From Ignelater luminosus (taxonomy: Eukaryota; Arthropoda; Insecta; Coleoptera; Elateridae): a DNA stretch of 64,000 bases. Where the stretch lies: NCBI GenBank assembly GCA_011009095.1, contig VTPC01003716.1, positions 26,858 through 90,857 of the forward strand, written 5' to 3'. Positions within the stretch are counted from its first letter, which is position 1. Each line of letters begins with the position of its first letter. The notes under the pieces are model-generated. The model worked only from the letters and a program-made list of their open reading frames with translations, did not search any database and had not been told where the DNA came from. Shown in pieces: positions 23,540 through 36,199 of this stretch. Position numbers and translations under genes: made by a program.

Positions 23540-24560
23540 GGTCTTGAACTCTAACCTCGAGTATCAAATTCTTCTCAGAGTGCAATGGCTAGGACACCTA
23601 TTTACAAATTTTTCATTTCTCAGCTTCTCCATTAACCAGTTTAGCTTAGACAAGTTTTTAAGCTCGATAATATGATCTTTAGCCAAATGCTACCTATTCA
23701 TATTGTCTTTTATGCCTCGCAAGCAAACACAGTTAAAGCTGACATGATCTTACTGTTTCTAAATCCCAATAAAAGTGTTTCAGTTTTATTTAGACAGCTG
23801 TCTACCTTTGCGTTTATCAAGTTTATCAGTCTTCTCGTTGCTGTGGATTCCACTATGACTGAGAACTCAGATGAGACGGGCTTTCTCTTTTTCGCAAACT
23901 TCTAAAGAAAAGTATTTTTCCTTCTGGCTAAACAGATTGCTTTTAGTGTCGTGTAATTAACGAAACAAATGTAAATTTGCCGCGTTACTGATAAAATGAT
24001 AAAAGCCTAGAGCGCGGTATGCTTTCCCAAGGCAAAGCTTTCCTGTGCATTTGGGTTTTCGAGAAATATGTGTCTGTCTTTCTAACATAGCCCTCTTGTT
24101 AAAACAAACTACCGTGTCTTATTGGAAGTCTATCTGTACATTTTTCTACTATTTTCTCGTTGAGAGCAAACTTTATACAGTCCTTTGCCGATAATGGTAT
24201 TTCCCTTTTTTTCTTTCAAAATCATGAAACCCATATCGCATTCTGAGATATGTCCCTATGGCGATTTTTTTTATCTGAGTAACAAGTTCTAGTAGCCGTT
24301 ATAGAACTTCGAGTGCCGTTGTGGCTCTTGTTATAGCCAGATAGATCACTTGTTGAACCTTGGTTAGTTTTACACTTAGTTATCAGACTACTGAGCCATA
24401 CTACATTCTTGGTTTGATAATAATGACTGTTGATTACATAAATGGGAACCCTGTTTGGGTTTTCAAATCATCTCGACAATCAATATCTGTTCATCTGAAA
24501 ATGAATCTTTCTTCTTTTAAGAAATGGGCATTAGAAAATGCAAGCAAATAACTCATTACC
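23540..24560 (-). pseudogene. R1-like LINE, reverse transcriptase thumb and RNase H, copy 1
   Basis: Read on the minus strand from about 24500, KTQTGFPFM and YGSVVW recall the thumb block near RPxLxYGSxVW. They are followed by VIYLAITRATTALEVL, matching the LAITGAxRTTPTxALExLL block of R1/TRAS-like LINEs. Further on (23900-23700) a degraded RNase H tail is visible. Stops occur throughout. The corresponding segments recur at 24870-25560, so two copies of the same family lie head to tail. Confidence 0.5.
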
Positions 24561-24869
24561 TGAAGCATCCACGTCTGGGCATCCCAATCGCTTCAACCAC
24601 TCTGTCTTGATCTTTTGCATATTGCAGAACAGCTTGAGATTTTCTCACTTTATAAAAAGCACTGCCTAGTTACTTCAATCTCTAGCCGCGAGGATTATTG
24701 TTAGAAAAGATTATGAGGCATGGGAAACTTGTACTCTTGAAATACAAAACAAAGAAGGTCATAAGCAATTTCTCAACTCTTCATTTTCCTCGCAATATGC
24801 TCACACCTCGTCGATGCCACGGCGTAAATGCTTTGATTGGATTTGATGTATCTGGACCAGACTTTTCTG

Positions 24870-25560
24870 GATAATATGCTTTGTAGGTTACTCGATCTGA
24901 TTTTTAAAAGAACCTACTTTTGTTTATTAAACTCGACCATATTATCTTTAGCTGATTTCCATAAAGGGTTTCCTTCGCTTCACCTGCCTTCTTATTGTAG
25001 TGGATCCCATTGTGCCCGAGAATCCGCAATGATGAGCAAAACAAGCAAGCCTGTCCAAAGCTTCTGCGAGTTCTGTTGGAAATCTACCTGACCATTCTCC
25101 CACTCATTTCCTAACTAAGATTGTGAAAAACTAGTTTATATGCATTTGGTCTTTTGCCTTGATTGTTCTGTAGGTGAATAATGGAATTTCCTTTTCCTAC
25201 AACAGGGGTATTCTGGCACGTACTATGTTTAAATCTCTATAATCCTTCATCTCACATTTTGAAGTAAGCCGCCATGGACTTCTGATTTATTCAACAATTG
25301 ATTCCTGCTAGCCCTAATACGACTTCGAGTGCGGCTGTGGATATTGTTCTAACCACCGGGGTATGTCCAAACTGGCAATCATTAAACTTTGGCATTCTTT
25401 GGTGTTGTGTACTATACTTGACAGCAGATCACTAACGAGTCCTACTATACTCTTGTTTTGGTAATGCCTAAGTAATATCGTACACCGTGGATTTCCTTAC
25501 GCCTTTTGTTTTCTTTCTTCCATTCTCCTCACACATCTTTCAGTATTCCTAGGCTACTTG
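24870..25560 (-). pseudogene. R1-like LINE, reverse transcriptase thumb and RNase H, copy 2
   Basis: On the minus strand near 25360-25310 the reading RTISTAALEVVLGLAGI matches the conserved R1-like thumb block. From about 25040, LRILGHNGIHYNKKAGEA matches the WVPGHSGIxGNExAD end of a LINE RNase H domain. Frames are broken by stops. It is homologous to 23540-24560, with diverged but alignable DNA such as ACTTCGAGTGC in both. The copy is a fossil. Confidence 0.55.
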
Positions 25561-25599
25561 CATTCGATCGTACAAGACGTTCAGAAACTGACCGGTGAT

Positions 25600-27488
25600 C
25601 AATATCAGACAGGCAGCTACTTTGAGGGAAACTTCCTGTTATCCATATGTCTTCCTGGCAGTCTGCTAAGCCTTGAAGTTTCTTCCTTCTAATTTTGATC
25701 TTATCCAGTTGACACCCTTGACTTACAGAGGTTGGCAGATTGTAGCCGTCCAGGCCTTAATAAATGCTCGTTCGCTGTCAAAGAACACTAAGGGGTCAAT
25801 TTTCCTCTTTCAAATTTGATCACTAAGACGTAGAGCGCTGTTTCTATCGGTCTGTCAAGTCGGTAAGCGTGCTGATTTTAGTAAGAGGGATTTGAAATAA
25901 AAGTACTTTTCAGCAGATATATGTCAACTACCCATTCCAAAAATTTAGAGGTAGGATTTTAGATGAACCAGGTAGATGAACTCGGGTATAGTGGTAGAAT
26001 ATTTTTTGTTGCTTATATTTGCCGTGTTAATTTTTTGACTTGCAACGAGGTGTCAGTAAATATTTTTCGGTTGATCTTACAAGGCTAGAACTCGATACGT
26101 TTAAATTATGAGCAACCATTCACTCAATCCAATCAATAGTGCTGCCTATTAAAGGTAACGCTGACTTTAATTCAGAAGAAAATTGAGAGGTGCGCTAACC
26201 ATAAGGTTACAGAACACAAACTACGTTCGTATTCTACTGATTGTCCCTGTATATTATGTAAAACTTTCTTTTCAATATGAAGTAAATAAAAAAAAAATTG
26301 AGTTTTTTTGATTTTGCTTTAAGAGTTATTTAGAGAGGAAATTGTAAAAAGAATGATATTCATTTTTTATCTACTTGTTCTAATAAAAAATTCAAAATTA
26401 ACATTCTACTATTCATTGATCCAAAATCTGCACATGTACTCAAATGAGTAAATTTCCAAAAACCATCTGTTTTCAGCAACCTGAAAAAAATAATAAAAAT
26501 CGATTCTGTTTGAAATCTTGATAGAAACAACACAAGAAATATATTTTCGTCTAAGAGGATAGTTTGAAAAGTTAACCATGCACATAAAGACGTAGCTTAA
26601 GTACATTTATCTTAACCTTGTAGAAGAGATGTTACAAATATCCGTAACCCAGAACTAAATGTATCGCGCCCACTTAATGCCATTACATGCTATAACTCAG
26701 AAATACAATTCTTCCGGTATTATTTTATGGTTACTCGCTGGATTGGAACATGAGTTAATTACTGATCTGGCAACCTTCAATTAATCCTAATGCATGATGA
26801 TTCTCAAGTTCACATAATCATAGTCGCTGTTTTATCTGGACAATGACTTTTTAATAGAAACAAAGCCGATTATAGAAATGGTTTATTATAAACATTTTAA
26901 AGAATTTTTTTGAGCCACTTAACACGTTTACAATTATTAATGATGTCATTATTTCGACATCTTTTTTTATTCCCTGTAATGTAAGCAAACATTCACACCT
27001 GGCAAAACCTTTTTTTCTCAAATTTCTCAGGTAGATAATTATTATACAGCCACGACACGAATAGTAATAGAAGAAAGTTTGTAGTAACCGAGAAACATAG
27101 GAAATTTATTAAAGTTTGCTGAACCAAATTTTCGATGCGATAATTGATGAAAACATTAAATATTAATATTTACGGTTTATTATTACAATTTTGACAACTT
27201 TTACTGTGTGTGTGTCTAATTAGCATGACGAAAAAGTAGGTTTTTAATAATTCATCTGAATTTTTATAATTTGCTTGCCAATTTGTTTATATTTTAAATC
27301 ATATTTCTGCAATAAATAAAAAATTAGGAAATTTAGTTTGAAGTGTTACATTTTAACGTTGGTATGAATTTCCTTAGACCTTGATTTTGGTTCATTTTTT
27401 GTTTATAGTGTAAAATATGATGTAATAATCTACTAATATGTAGTCTTTCTAGTTTTCAGCTTACCTAGAAACCGTGAGAAACAAAAAT
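25600..27488. other. No gene recognised
   Basis: The first few hundred bases may be further upstream parts of the R1-like fossil. The rest is AT-rich with no recognisable content. Confidence 0.4.
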
Positions 27489-27493
27489 ATTAA

Positions 27494-28834
27494 CACGTTG
27501 AAGGGCAGTAGGAAAACTCAAAATGTTCAAAAAAAGCTTTTTTGAGCAATTTCGGTCATAAAAAACCGTTTTAATAATCTCCGATTCTCTATAAATATGA
27601 AACAACCTTATTTTGAGTATTTTTGAGGGGATTGAAATTTGACACCAATAGACGTCCTGTCATTTTTTAAATGAATTTTTTCATAGATACCGTCCAATAC
27701 GTTTAACTCCAAACAGCGCAAAACCCTAAAAATCAATTCAAACCTTCTTGCAGACATAACAAAAGGGAATATCGAGTGACAATAAAGCACATCTTTATAT
27801 GAAAAATAACGGCGCATACTGCTAGTTGAAACTTGGCCTTGAAGCAAACACAGCCCAAAAAAAGCTTTTATTTCTTTCGTCGTAATTGGTCGAAAACTTA
27901 CAGATCGGCTATGTCTTGTTTTTGGCCTGTTCGTAGTGACTGTCCATAATTCTTTGAGCATTACAAACAGTACAAAATTTCTTTTGGTGTGGCATTTGCT
28001 TCAATATCTATTTTGCGTCCAACACTGGTATTGTCAAATCCGAGACGCTGTTGTAGTTTTCCATGAAGATTCAGATTTTTCCATAATACCGTTTAGATAG
28101 TCACCTTCCTCTTGTTCTTCAGATGAGTAGCTGCTTTGTAATCCTTCTGGCTCTTTAGGCAACTCACTGCTACTGGCATCTGAATCTGTCAGATCCATAT
28201 TCATCGTCACTGTCATGGTATGGATCTTCCTCTTCATCGGTAAACACCTCGTCAAACATTTGGCTCAACCGTATTGCCTCCCGTTCGTAAGGATTATTAG
28301 CACTCATCTAAAAAGAATGAAACTAATAAGTTGAGAATCTATACTAAACAATCTTTGAGACTTGGAACATATTTCGAAAACCTATAACATAACCTTACTA
28401 AAAAAGTAAACAGATACTTACTTTTCGATAAGAACTACGTTACAATAAAAAACTGTGTAGCACGTGGTGTTTTCCTGCATAAAAAGAGCACATCAGAGCG
28501 CGAACGTGATCACTGTGACACCAAAAGTGCAACTAAATGCATTTTTATGAAGCGTACGACGTTGATCGGCGTCGTGTAGAAATTGGACGGGGCAGGTCAA
28601 AGACATAAAAGGTTAGAATGCAAACCGCTTAACTCGTAAAAGAACGACACTACTCTAATATAAATCGTGCTAGTTGTGGCAGTAATCATGCATCTTAAAC
28701 ATTACATATAGGAAATGGGACGTTGATAGATGTTCTGCCCTTTTTTTACAATATAACTTTGGACGCTGTAAAATGTTCTGTCATAACGAGCACGCCACAA
28801 TGGACGCCGTACGACGTTAGTGTCCTTCAAAGTG
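27494..28834 (-). mobile_element. piggyBac element, internally deleted (1341 bp)
   Basis: TTAA at 27490-27493 and 28835-28838 flanks the element exactly. Ends are CACGTTGAAGGGCAGTAG (left) and CACTTTGAAGGACACTAA (right, reverse complement), matching at 14 of 18 positions. A CGTACGACGTT motif occurs both near the right end (about 28810) and again near 28553, with a GGCGTCGT inverted partner, suggesting subterminal repeats. Between the ends lies only the N-terminal part of a piggyBac transposase on the minus strand, so the element lost its catalytic region and would depend on a related element. Confidence 0.88.
27608..28307 (-). pseudogene. piggyBac transposase, N-terminal part only
   Basis: The ATG at 28307 gives MSANNPYEREAIRLSQMFDE and a strongly acidic stretch, typical of piggyBac-type N termini. 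A frame change follows, and the acid/serine-rich reading continues at 28255-28034. The conserved start of the DDE_Tnp_1_7 domain lies at 27961-27608: RPITTKEIKAFFGLCLLQG, then MSARRFELIFRVLRCLEL. Normally about 350 more residues follow, with the catalytic aspartates and a cysteine-rich C terminus; all are absent here. The protein stops about 110 bp from the left terminal repeat. At least one frameshift and the loss of all catalytic residues make it non-functional. Confidence 0.85.
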
Positions 28835-28964
28835 TTAATGTTTGATAATGTAATGTAATAATAATGAAAGAACACTAAATAACTAAATATTTAGTTTATA
28901 ATTGCAGATTTAAGAAATGCATTTATAAAATGATTTTATTCAAGAAACACTTAAAACATTCAGG

Positions 28965-29048
28965 CCTCTGTTACACAAGCGCATAGCCGTCTTTTATTTT
29001 GTGGCATTAAACGCGTCGGCATAGCAAAGGTAATGGGAGCTCGTTGGT
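28965..29048 (+). repeat. Dispersed repeat, copy 2
   Basis: Diverged partner of 3159-3249, same orientation, starting 131 bp beyond the piggyBac right end. See copy 1 for the shared motifs. No paired end or target duplication was found for either copy. Confidence 0.5.
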
Positions 29049-29049
29049 A

Positions 29050-30560
29050 AGAAAGAGAAACCTATAATATCAAAGCTTTATTTGGCTAAGAGAATAGTGA
29101 AACTGAAAGCTCGAATGTTTCTAGTCTGTGTTTGAGGTCCAGTTGTATTGTAAGATATTCTCAAGCATTGATCTTTAATTTCTGATAAAACTCAAATAAA
29201 AACTGAAGCCAAATGGCTTCATTGTTATAACGTTAGTAGAAGAATCTTAAGTTTTGGTCGCAAGTTTTGAATTACCTGAGTCTTATCGACTTCTTGGGTT
29301 TAGTTTGTCGATGTATCCAACGATTTTCTGGAAAACACTGCTGTCCATCCTGGGAAATTGACAAGCTGCAAGAAGGTTGTTGTCTCGAGACGTTAGTTTC
29401 TGCAACCCAGGGTTTACCATTAAACAGCCAGCTAAATTATAAGGATGAGTAAACAAAAGTAAGACTGAATCAGAACCCCGTTGGCATGGACAGAGTTGGA
29501 ATGGACAATTGACAAGAGAGACTAATAACGAAGGAATTTGATATTTTAATGCAAACAACTTTTCGTATGAAAACACCAACATAACGTTTCAAGAATGCAC
29601 CATTAACTCAGACAGCACAGCCGTAGTGGTGGGTCTATTGGTGGTGAAGTATTCGATCAAGCTCCAGGCTGAGGTATAGCAACTGCAGAAAAAGCTGACA
29701 AAGCGACAGAAGCGGTATGATTAAGATTCAGATAATTAAAACGCAGAAAAAAAATGTAACGGGAAAAAGTCTAAAAAGAAGCATAATACCCGTCACGGAT
29801 GTCGGAAGATGTTTAAGCCCACAGCTCAAGTCGAAATCGGGGTGGTCATAGCTAAACTTACCTTAACAAAAAGAAAAAGAAAGCTTACACAATCAAAAAC
29901 TTTGGACAAGTTCAAAAGATGTTTCAAATTAAGGGCGCCAGAAGCTGAAGGTCATAGGGAACCCACGGCCAGCCTACGCAGCTTCTCGTGAACAAACACC
30001 CTGTATATGGGTCCCTAATTGCGGCTGAAGCAGGGGCCGCCGGCTTTCTTCATTACGGCAAGAACTTATGCGACAAACAAATCCGTAACAACAGCTTTTT
30101 AAGGGAACCGTCGGAACGATGAACACAAAAGAATACTGGGGTCTTGAGAGTTCGAATACAGACATACGGAAAAACATAACAAAAACTAGATACACTCATT
30201 TCATGGGCACACAGATCACTTTACGCAATCCTTCAAATAGAAGACAGGGTACGGTGAATTATCTTCACCTTCCTTACCATAATTTGGATTTAATCCCTTA
30301 GCCTGAAAATTCTAGACTAGATCAGCGAAAATCAGCGGTTTATTCAACCCTATTAGAGCCCATCTCTTAGAGTCCACCAAAAATGCACTACGGCAACCAC
30401 AAAAAAGGTGAATTCGGAGCCGATAAATGTTGTGAGAAAACATCTGACCCAAAACCTCACAAAGGTAACCACATAGCACGCATAACGCGCTGTCCCTAGA
30501 AGGGAACAGCTGGTCTCGTTAAGAGACTAAGTTCGACTCTGACTAGAAATTCTAAATCAT
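29050..30560. other. Decayed, GC-elevated segment, unclassified
   Basis: Mixed composition with many short open runs. Examples are minus 29582-29283 (99 codons, ending in MDSSVFQKIVGYIDKLNPRS) and plus 29809-29991 and 30119-30301. A VYGSLIAAEAGAAGFLHYG reading occurs near 30003-30060. The higher G+C and the broken frames suggest old transposon coding sequence, but I recognise no family. Confidence 0.3.
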
Positions 30561-33500
30561 TTTACACAGATGATGCATTAAAAATGGAAAATTACCAAAC
30601 AGGATTGTTTCAATTTAATACGACCTTTTATAAAGACATATCTCAGCATTCCTTCTGACAACGAGACCTAAATGTAAATAAATTATTCCCCGAATCGGCG
30701 GCGGCAAAAAAATACACCCGAAACATATAAACAATTTTGAACTAGAGTGAAGCACGTTTTACTAATAAAGCAACGCAGATTAAACTTCATAAATGAATCT
30801 TTAAAGAAAAAATGATCTCATTAACTACAAAGAAACATAAAACAATTTATTGAATATATTTTATGATGAAATAAAATAATTTAATGCTTAAAATGCACAC
30901 AAAGATCCATTGAGTTCACAAAGAAGGGTAGATCTGCACATAATCTCCATTGACGTTTAAAATAACGTTACAAAAACAGGAGCTTCAAAAGGGAAACTAT
31001 TCAACTCTTCACTGAACTGCTGCCTGGTGCGCATTAGAAAGCTGGACGAGAAAGAGGGAAACTGCGACTTTAAAGAAGAAGACAGATTGAAGCACGTGCT
31101 ATTTGAATACCTGTTAAAGGAGCAAGAGAATGCAGATGGTACAAAAGGACGTATGTCAGCTAACGAAACGATTTTTACTACAAGATTTAACCTCTTTTTT
31201 GATATAACTAAACAGGAGATATACCATGTATATATAATTGGTACCGCCATCTTGATCTATAGCCAGCAGATGTCTTTGCTGCATTTAATGCAGATGTGAA
31301 AGAATTTGGTCTTTGAGGCCGAACTGGCTCTTATGTAGAGAAATTTACCAACTTTCAAGCAGAAAGACCAAAACAATCTAATTTTAACTTTTGAGCTTGT
31401 TCTGTTTGGTCCTTCTTGTTCTTCTTCGATTGATATTAATCATATGCAAGTAGCTTTAAACTGCGTTAGTTAATGGCTGACAATAAATGCAAAATTATTG
31501 TTCTCGTGGAACCTTCCACAACAGTTTTGTTTGATATTCAGGATACTGGTCTGTTTGGCTAATTTTATCTCGGTTGCTCACCCGTAAAGTTGTTTTCAGA
31601 TTAAGATTTGTAAAGAAACCTACTAATTTTTTTTCTTCAATCAAAATTGATCAAAAGTGCAAATTCTTTTTGAACTACATATACTTGATATTTTCAATAT
31701 CTGGTCACATAAACGGAGATCCTGTTTAGATTTCTCAAAAGGCATTCATCTCGTCCTTTGACTGCTCTGCTGGTGATGTGTCTAGACTGAACCTTCTTTG
31801 TAGATTACTCGATATAAATGCAAAGCAGAGAGTCGGCCAGGAAATAAAGAGTGTTGCATGATTCTCAGTAAAAAAATCTTCTTAGGACAAATGCTTTGCA
31901 AAGATGCTAATTGCTTGTCTATCTAGAGAAATATTGTTTAGTTCGCATATCTTCTCTGAGGAATAGAAGTAGGGCATCATTCGATAACCTCGCCTGTTCT
32001 TTACACAAAGTTGCTCTTCAGACTAGAACTAGCTAGATCCAAAGACTGGTAAATAATATTTAGTCCAGAAAGAGTTCAATAAAAGCTTGGTAGCTACGAA
32101 ATAAAGTTGTTTGAGGAGATGATTGTTAAATAGATTGTGGTTCGATCTAGTCACAACTATCTTATGTTGCTATCATTTCTTAAATTTTCTAGCTCGACAG
32201 CAGCAGTGTGTTGGGAATGTTATTAGCTGAAAGAAAGCAAGACAAATATGCAAGTATCTCAATCTTACACATCAACCTGTAAATAGTTACAAATACAACA
32301 TACATGTCGGATGATGAGAAACTTGTTTAGCAACAGTGAATTTCGTGTAGCAGGGCGTTTGGATATATTACTGTCATTTTCTCTCTGAGTACATAAATTT
32401 ACTTGGGTACTCTTTACAATTTTTGGTTAGGTTTATTATGAGATATTCAAAAAACATAAAAAAGAAGGAATCAAACTAGAAGAGAAATCAAATCAAAGCT
32501 CAGTCAATAAATAATCTACCTATGCACCTTCTTTATATAATAACTGTTAACACCAAATACAACCACATAATAAATAACAAAAACATATGCGACCTATAAA
32601 ATGTAATCTCGATCAAGTGTGTATGTATACATATTTACTATATGTAACATGTGCTCTACTGTATTTACAGCCACGCAGTGACTGTATGTATTTTGCAAGG
32701 GAAATACTATCAGATAAGAAATGTCACTTAAATGACATTAATACAGCAAAGTTCTCATTTTCTTCTCTTCTCCTCTTATAATACCAAATGCGTTTTATAC
32801 ATCCGACTTCTGTATAGCTTCTCGTTTTATCTTACATTAGATACAAATGTCAATGTAAAAGCTGTTTTCGTTATGGATTACGTTATTGGAAGGTAAGTAA
32901 ATCTAAATCGACGTTTTCAAAAACAGTTAAGTAGCATATGAGAGTTAAGTTATCTTAAAAGTGAACAACAGTAGCGGTTTCAGATTCTGTTACCTATTTC
33001 CGTGTTACATTGTTCAAATGCTCTTTGTAGTTCAATTTAATTAAACCTACTGATATGCAATTACAATTTAACCATATTCTATATACCTTAACGGTAAGAA
33101 TTTATGTAATCGATTCCATTTTCTGCGTTTCGGATCGAAGAAATAGGTTATATTTAAAAGGTGACGTTTTTCTCGAGATGTAGTATATGAAAGAAACTTA
33201 ATTTAAATAAAAAGCGCTACGGTTGAATAAATTATCAACTATAATCAATAAACAGATTTTTGAACTGGAAATTAATTTTAGTAGAACAGATTCCTTTAGA
33301 ACGGTTTTAAAATGTAAATTAAGGTTATAGTTGACAAAACTAATTTATTGTTATAAGAAGCAAATAAGGTCTGTCTTAATTTTCTTTTTGTATATGAATC
33401 GGAATATTTTAAAAAATATTCGTCGGGAAAAATCTGATAACGCTAGAACTAATTCGAATTATTCGTTGGTATCAACTTGACCATATAATTAATTTAGCAA

Positions 33501-34335
33501 TGTTGAAGCCAATTAATAACTTTGGTGTTATCAGTTTTGATATCTGTTCTTGTGGCAGTTTCTATAATGAATTATAATAGGAAGAGACGATGCAAAAACT
33601 GATATTATACGAGTTTAAGTTAATTTCTGCAACTGTTTGGGATTTTTAAGCATTCAAAGTATCCAGATAAACGTCTTGTATAATATGATGGTATCATATC
33701 TCTTGTTATAATCAAAAGTTGAATTCTCCATACATTCCAAAAGGATATTTCTTATTCAAACTACAGATTCTTTTTGGACAAGGAAATGGCTTCTGGGAGT
33801 TGCAAAACAGATTACATTGAGACTTATCTAATCTTATGTTATATTTATCATCACCCACCCAAAGAGAACAAGCGGATGAATGAAACAGTTTTTTTTGCAT
33901 TCTCACTGAAAGATTCTCATTGCCTACTTACTTTGGCATCAATGTTTAGAATCAATTATTGTTTGAAGAAAAAAACGTAGAATATTTGTGTAAAATAAAA
34001 AACACAAAGTATTAAAAGAATCTCAGTAATTACTTTTGAATATGATATAAGAAGAGCAAGGGTCTACCATAAATACAATAAAATGATTTTAAAGAAAATC
34101 TAGCTTTTGTTTATACAATAACTTGAATTTTTAAATTCTCTCTATTAAATTGAGAGTAATAATGCTCTTGTTATTAATTCACCTCGTAAAAGAATCAATT
34201 CAGTAAATTATCAACGAGAAATCTCGGTTTCTTTGTTTTCGCTACGCGCACAAAGCTTGTTTAATAATTTCCCAACTGATCAATACTTGGCTCGAAAAAC
34301 TTGAAATTAATAGCAGAAACAAAAGAAACTAGGCA
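30561..34335. other. AT-rich stretch, little recognised
   Basis: About 3.8 kb, mostly AT-rich. At 31680-31760 a short segment resembles 24420-24480 (CATAAACGGAGATCCTGTTT against CATAAATGGGAACCCTGTTT). This hints at a third R1-like fragment, but it is too short to call. Nothing else stands out. Confidence 0.35.
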
Positions 34336-34385
34336 AAATGCGCACAAACCCAAAATCAACACTTACTGCTTCAGGTAGGTAATAG

Positions 34386-34631
34386 ATGTCTCAAAGCAGT
34401 CTGGAAAGACGTGTTGTAATTAATAACAATAAATCTAGACAGACAAAGAAAACCTCTAGCACAGATTTTGATAACAATAAAACGAACCTTGATTCGCTTA
34501 ACTTTTTTGGACAGGCGTTTCTTGTGTCAAAAAATTCCTCGCCAGATTTTGTAATACTCATACCAAAAGTTGCAAAAAACGATTTACAACAAAGTCCCAC
34601 ACGAAGTACGTCTCTTGTAATAGATCGATAA
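34386..34631 (+). CDS. Unrecognised small ORF, 81 residues (doubtful)
   Basis: An ATG-initiated frame starting MSQSSLERRVVINNNKSRQT, rich in Asn, Lys and Ser, ends with SLVIDR at 34631. It is followed within a few bases, in another frame, by a 38-codon reading from 34631 (MPKIAVCDNFIYQGHSNSIL). Twelve codons upstream of a CAG|GTAGGT donor-like site, another in-frame ATG lies at 34338. I recognise no domain. The minus strand is also open here for 110 codons, which weakens the case. It could be a small host gene, a decayed coding exon or chance. Confidence 0.15.
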   Translation: MSQSSLERRVVINNNKSRQTKKTSSTDFDNNKTNLDSLNFFGQAFLVSKNSSPDFVILIPKVAKNDLQQSPTRSTSLVIDR

Positions 34632-34739
34632 TGCCAAAGATAGCGGTATGCGATAATTTCATTTATCAAGGTCACTCTAACAGTATTCTTGCAACTAATG
34701 GTAAGCCACCGATACGTGTCCACACACCTATGATTCTCC

Positions 34740-36195
34740 GCTCATTCTAATTACCATTCCACTGACTGAAGGAAAAAAGAATCCTTAAATGGTCGAAACA
34801 ACCTTTCTTACGCAGGTTCAGTATTAACAAACGTATATGGAAGGTCTGACCTGTCACAAGATTTACTTACGTTCCGAAATTCCAATGTGTAAAAGCTGCC
34901 CCTAGCAGTTATCATTAGCATTATGGGAATAACTAATATTAAAGGTACCAATAAATGATAATTCTAAAAGATTTTCCTTTAGTAAGGACTAGCAATAAAG
35001 AATAAAGGCTATAATCAGTATAATCATGATAGGCATGTGGCTTTCCTATAAACCTATAGCGTTTTTACAAGCATTTGGTTATTGCATAGTGGTTGACAAG
35101 TCAAGGGTTTTTATTTACTGATGAATTAACTACTGTCCTTGCTTGAGCCAAGTACGTCCTACACTGCAAACTTTCACAGTGCTACAACTAAGTTCTACTT
35201 CCATTTTTCATTTCTTAATGGTACAAAGGTGTGTTGGGAACAATTAGTGCGGTTATTGCTTCTCTTATAGATATATGCGCGCTGTGGTAAGCCAATCGAT
35301 AGATTGGCTAGCTAGAAAACGGCTGCTCTACCATTATTCTCTACCACCATCGGAAACAAGAGTAGAAACGCAGCGCAATACAGCGTGGCCAAATTTCTTC
35401 TTTACATATCCCACCTGATCATTAATTTAACGAAAAGTACTTTAAATTTTTGCTACCGAAGAACATGTATACTATAAATACAGACTTCTTGACTAGATTC
35501 TTCTTCGACTTTGTTTCATCGGTACTGCCATAGCCAACAACCACCTTCTTTGGTCGCTATTTCAACCCTTCTGAACTTTCTGCCTTTTGACTTTAAACTC
35601 GAAACTATCTGGAATTAGAAAATTCTAGAACTCATATTTCTAAGAATCTCCCTTTTCAACTTCACCAAAAATTGATACCACCACTTCAAAACAAACTATT
35701 CAGGAGGCCATCCGTCCTAGTGAACATTTTGCGTTATTTAGATCATTCATGAGAAAAAGCACATTTACAAATTATTCCGCTGGTGAATATGCAGTGAAAC
35801 CATCTCAACACACTAGTTTGCTTGCGTATGACTACGTACAGAAAAGCATGTTGGATGGTGGCGTGTTCTACTCTGGATTATGTACACGGTGCAATCTCAG
35901 ATCTTTACTAAATTTCTTCGACAAAGTACATTAAGTTCTAAGAAAACCTCAATTTGATGATATTACTGTATCCGCTCTAATAAAGACATATTACTTTGCA
36001 TTGCCGTTTTCGTCGCCGTCAAAGTCATCTCTATCGACAAGAACGCAGCTCTGGACGAAGGCACTCCAAGCCATTCTGCTTCTAACTAGCATCTTTCTCA
36101 ATAACTACCTTAGATACGATTATTTTGCATTTGCTTGATGATCGTGAAGCCCCAAATCTTGTTGCTCCGGAGCCATTCCCAACGTCCTAGGCAAA
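34740..36195. other. No gene recognised; short perfect inverted repeat inside
   Basis: Mixed composition. AGCCAATC-GATA-GATTGGCT at about 35292-35311 is a perfect 8-bp stem with a 4-base loop. The stretch may belong to the gypsy-like remnant that follows, but no LTR boundaries could be fixed. Confidence 0.3.
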
Positions 36196-36199
36196 GAAT

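Noticed and set aside
29283..29582. 99-codon minus frame with a MDSSVFQKIVGYIDK stretch recalling Harbinger transposases
   Set aside because: Only a vague resemblance; no DDE block or paired ends nearby.
30480..30550. tRNA-like B box (GTTCGACTC) suggesting a tRNA or SINE
   Set aside because: No A box at the right distance and no cloverleaf could be folded.
31400..32100. Third R1-like LINE copy
   Set aside because: Only about 50 bp resembles the copies at 23.5-25.6 kb, and no protein block could be confirmed.
34391..34723. 110-codon minus-strand frame opposite the 81-residue ORF
   Set aside because: Leucine/serine-rich reading with no motif; most likely the antisense shadow of an A-rich segment.
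35292..35311. Perfect 8-bp palindrome AGCCAATC-GATA-GATTGGCT
   Set aside because: A single short palindrome is expected by chance in 64 kb, and no context gives it a role.
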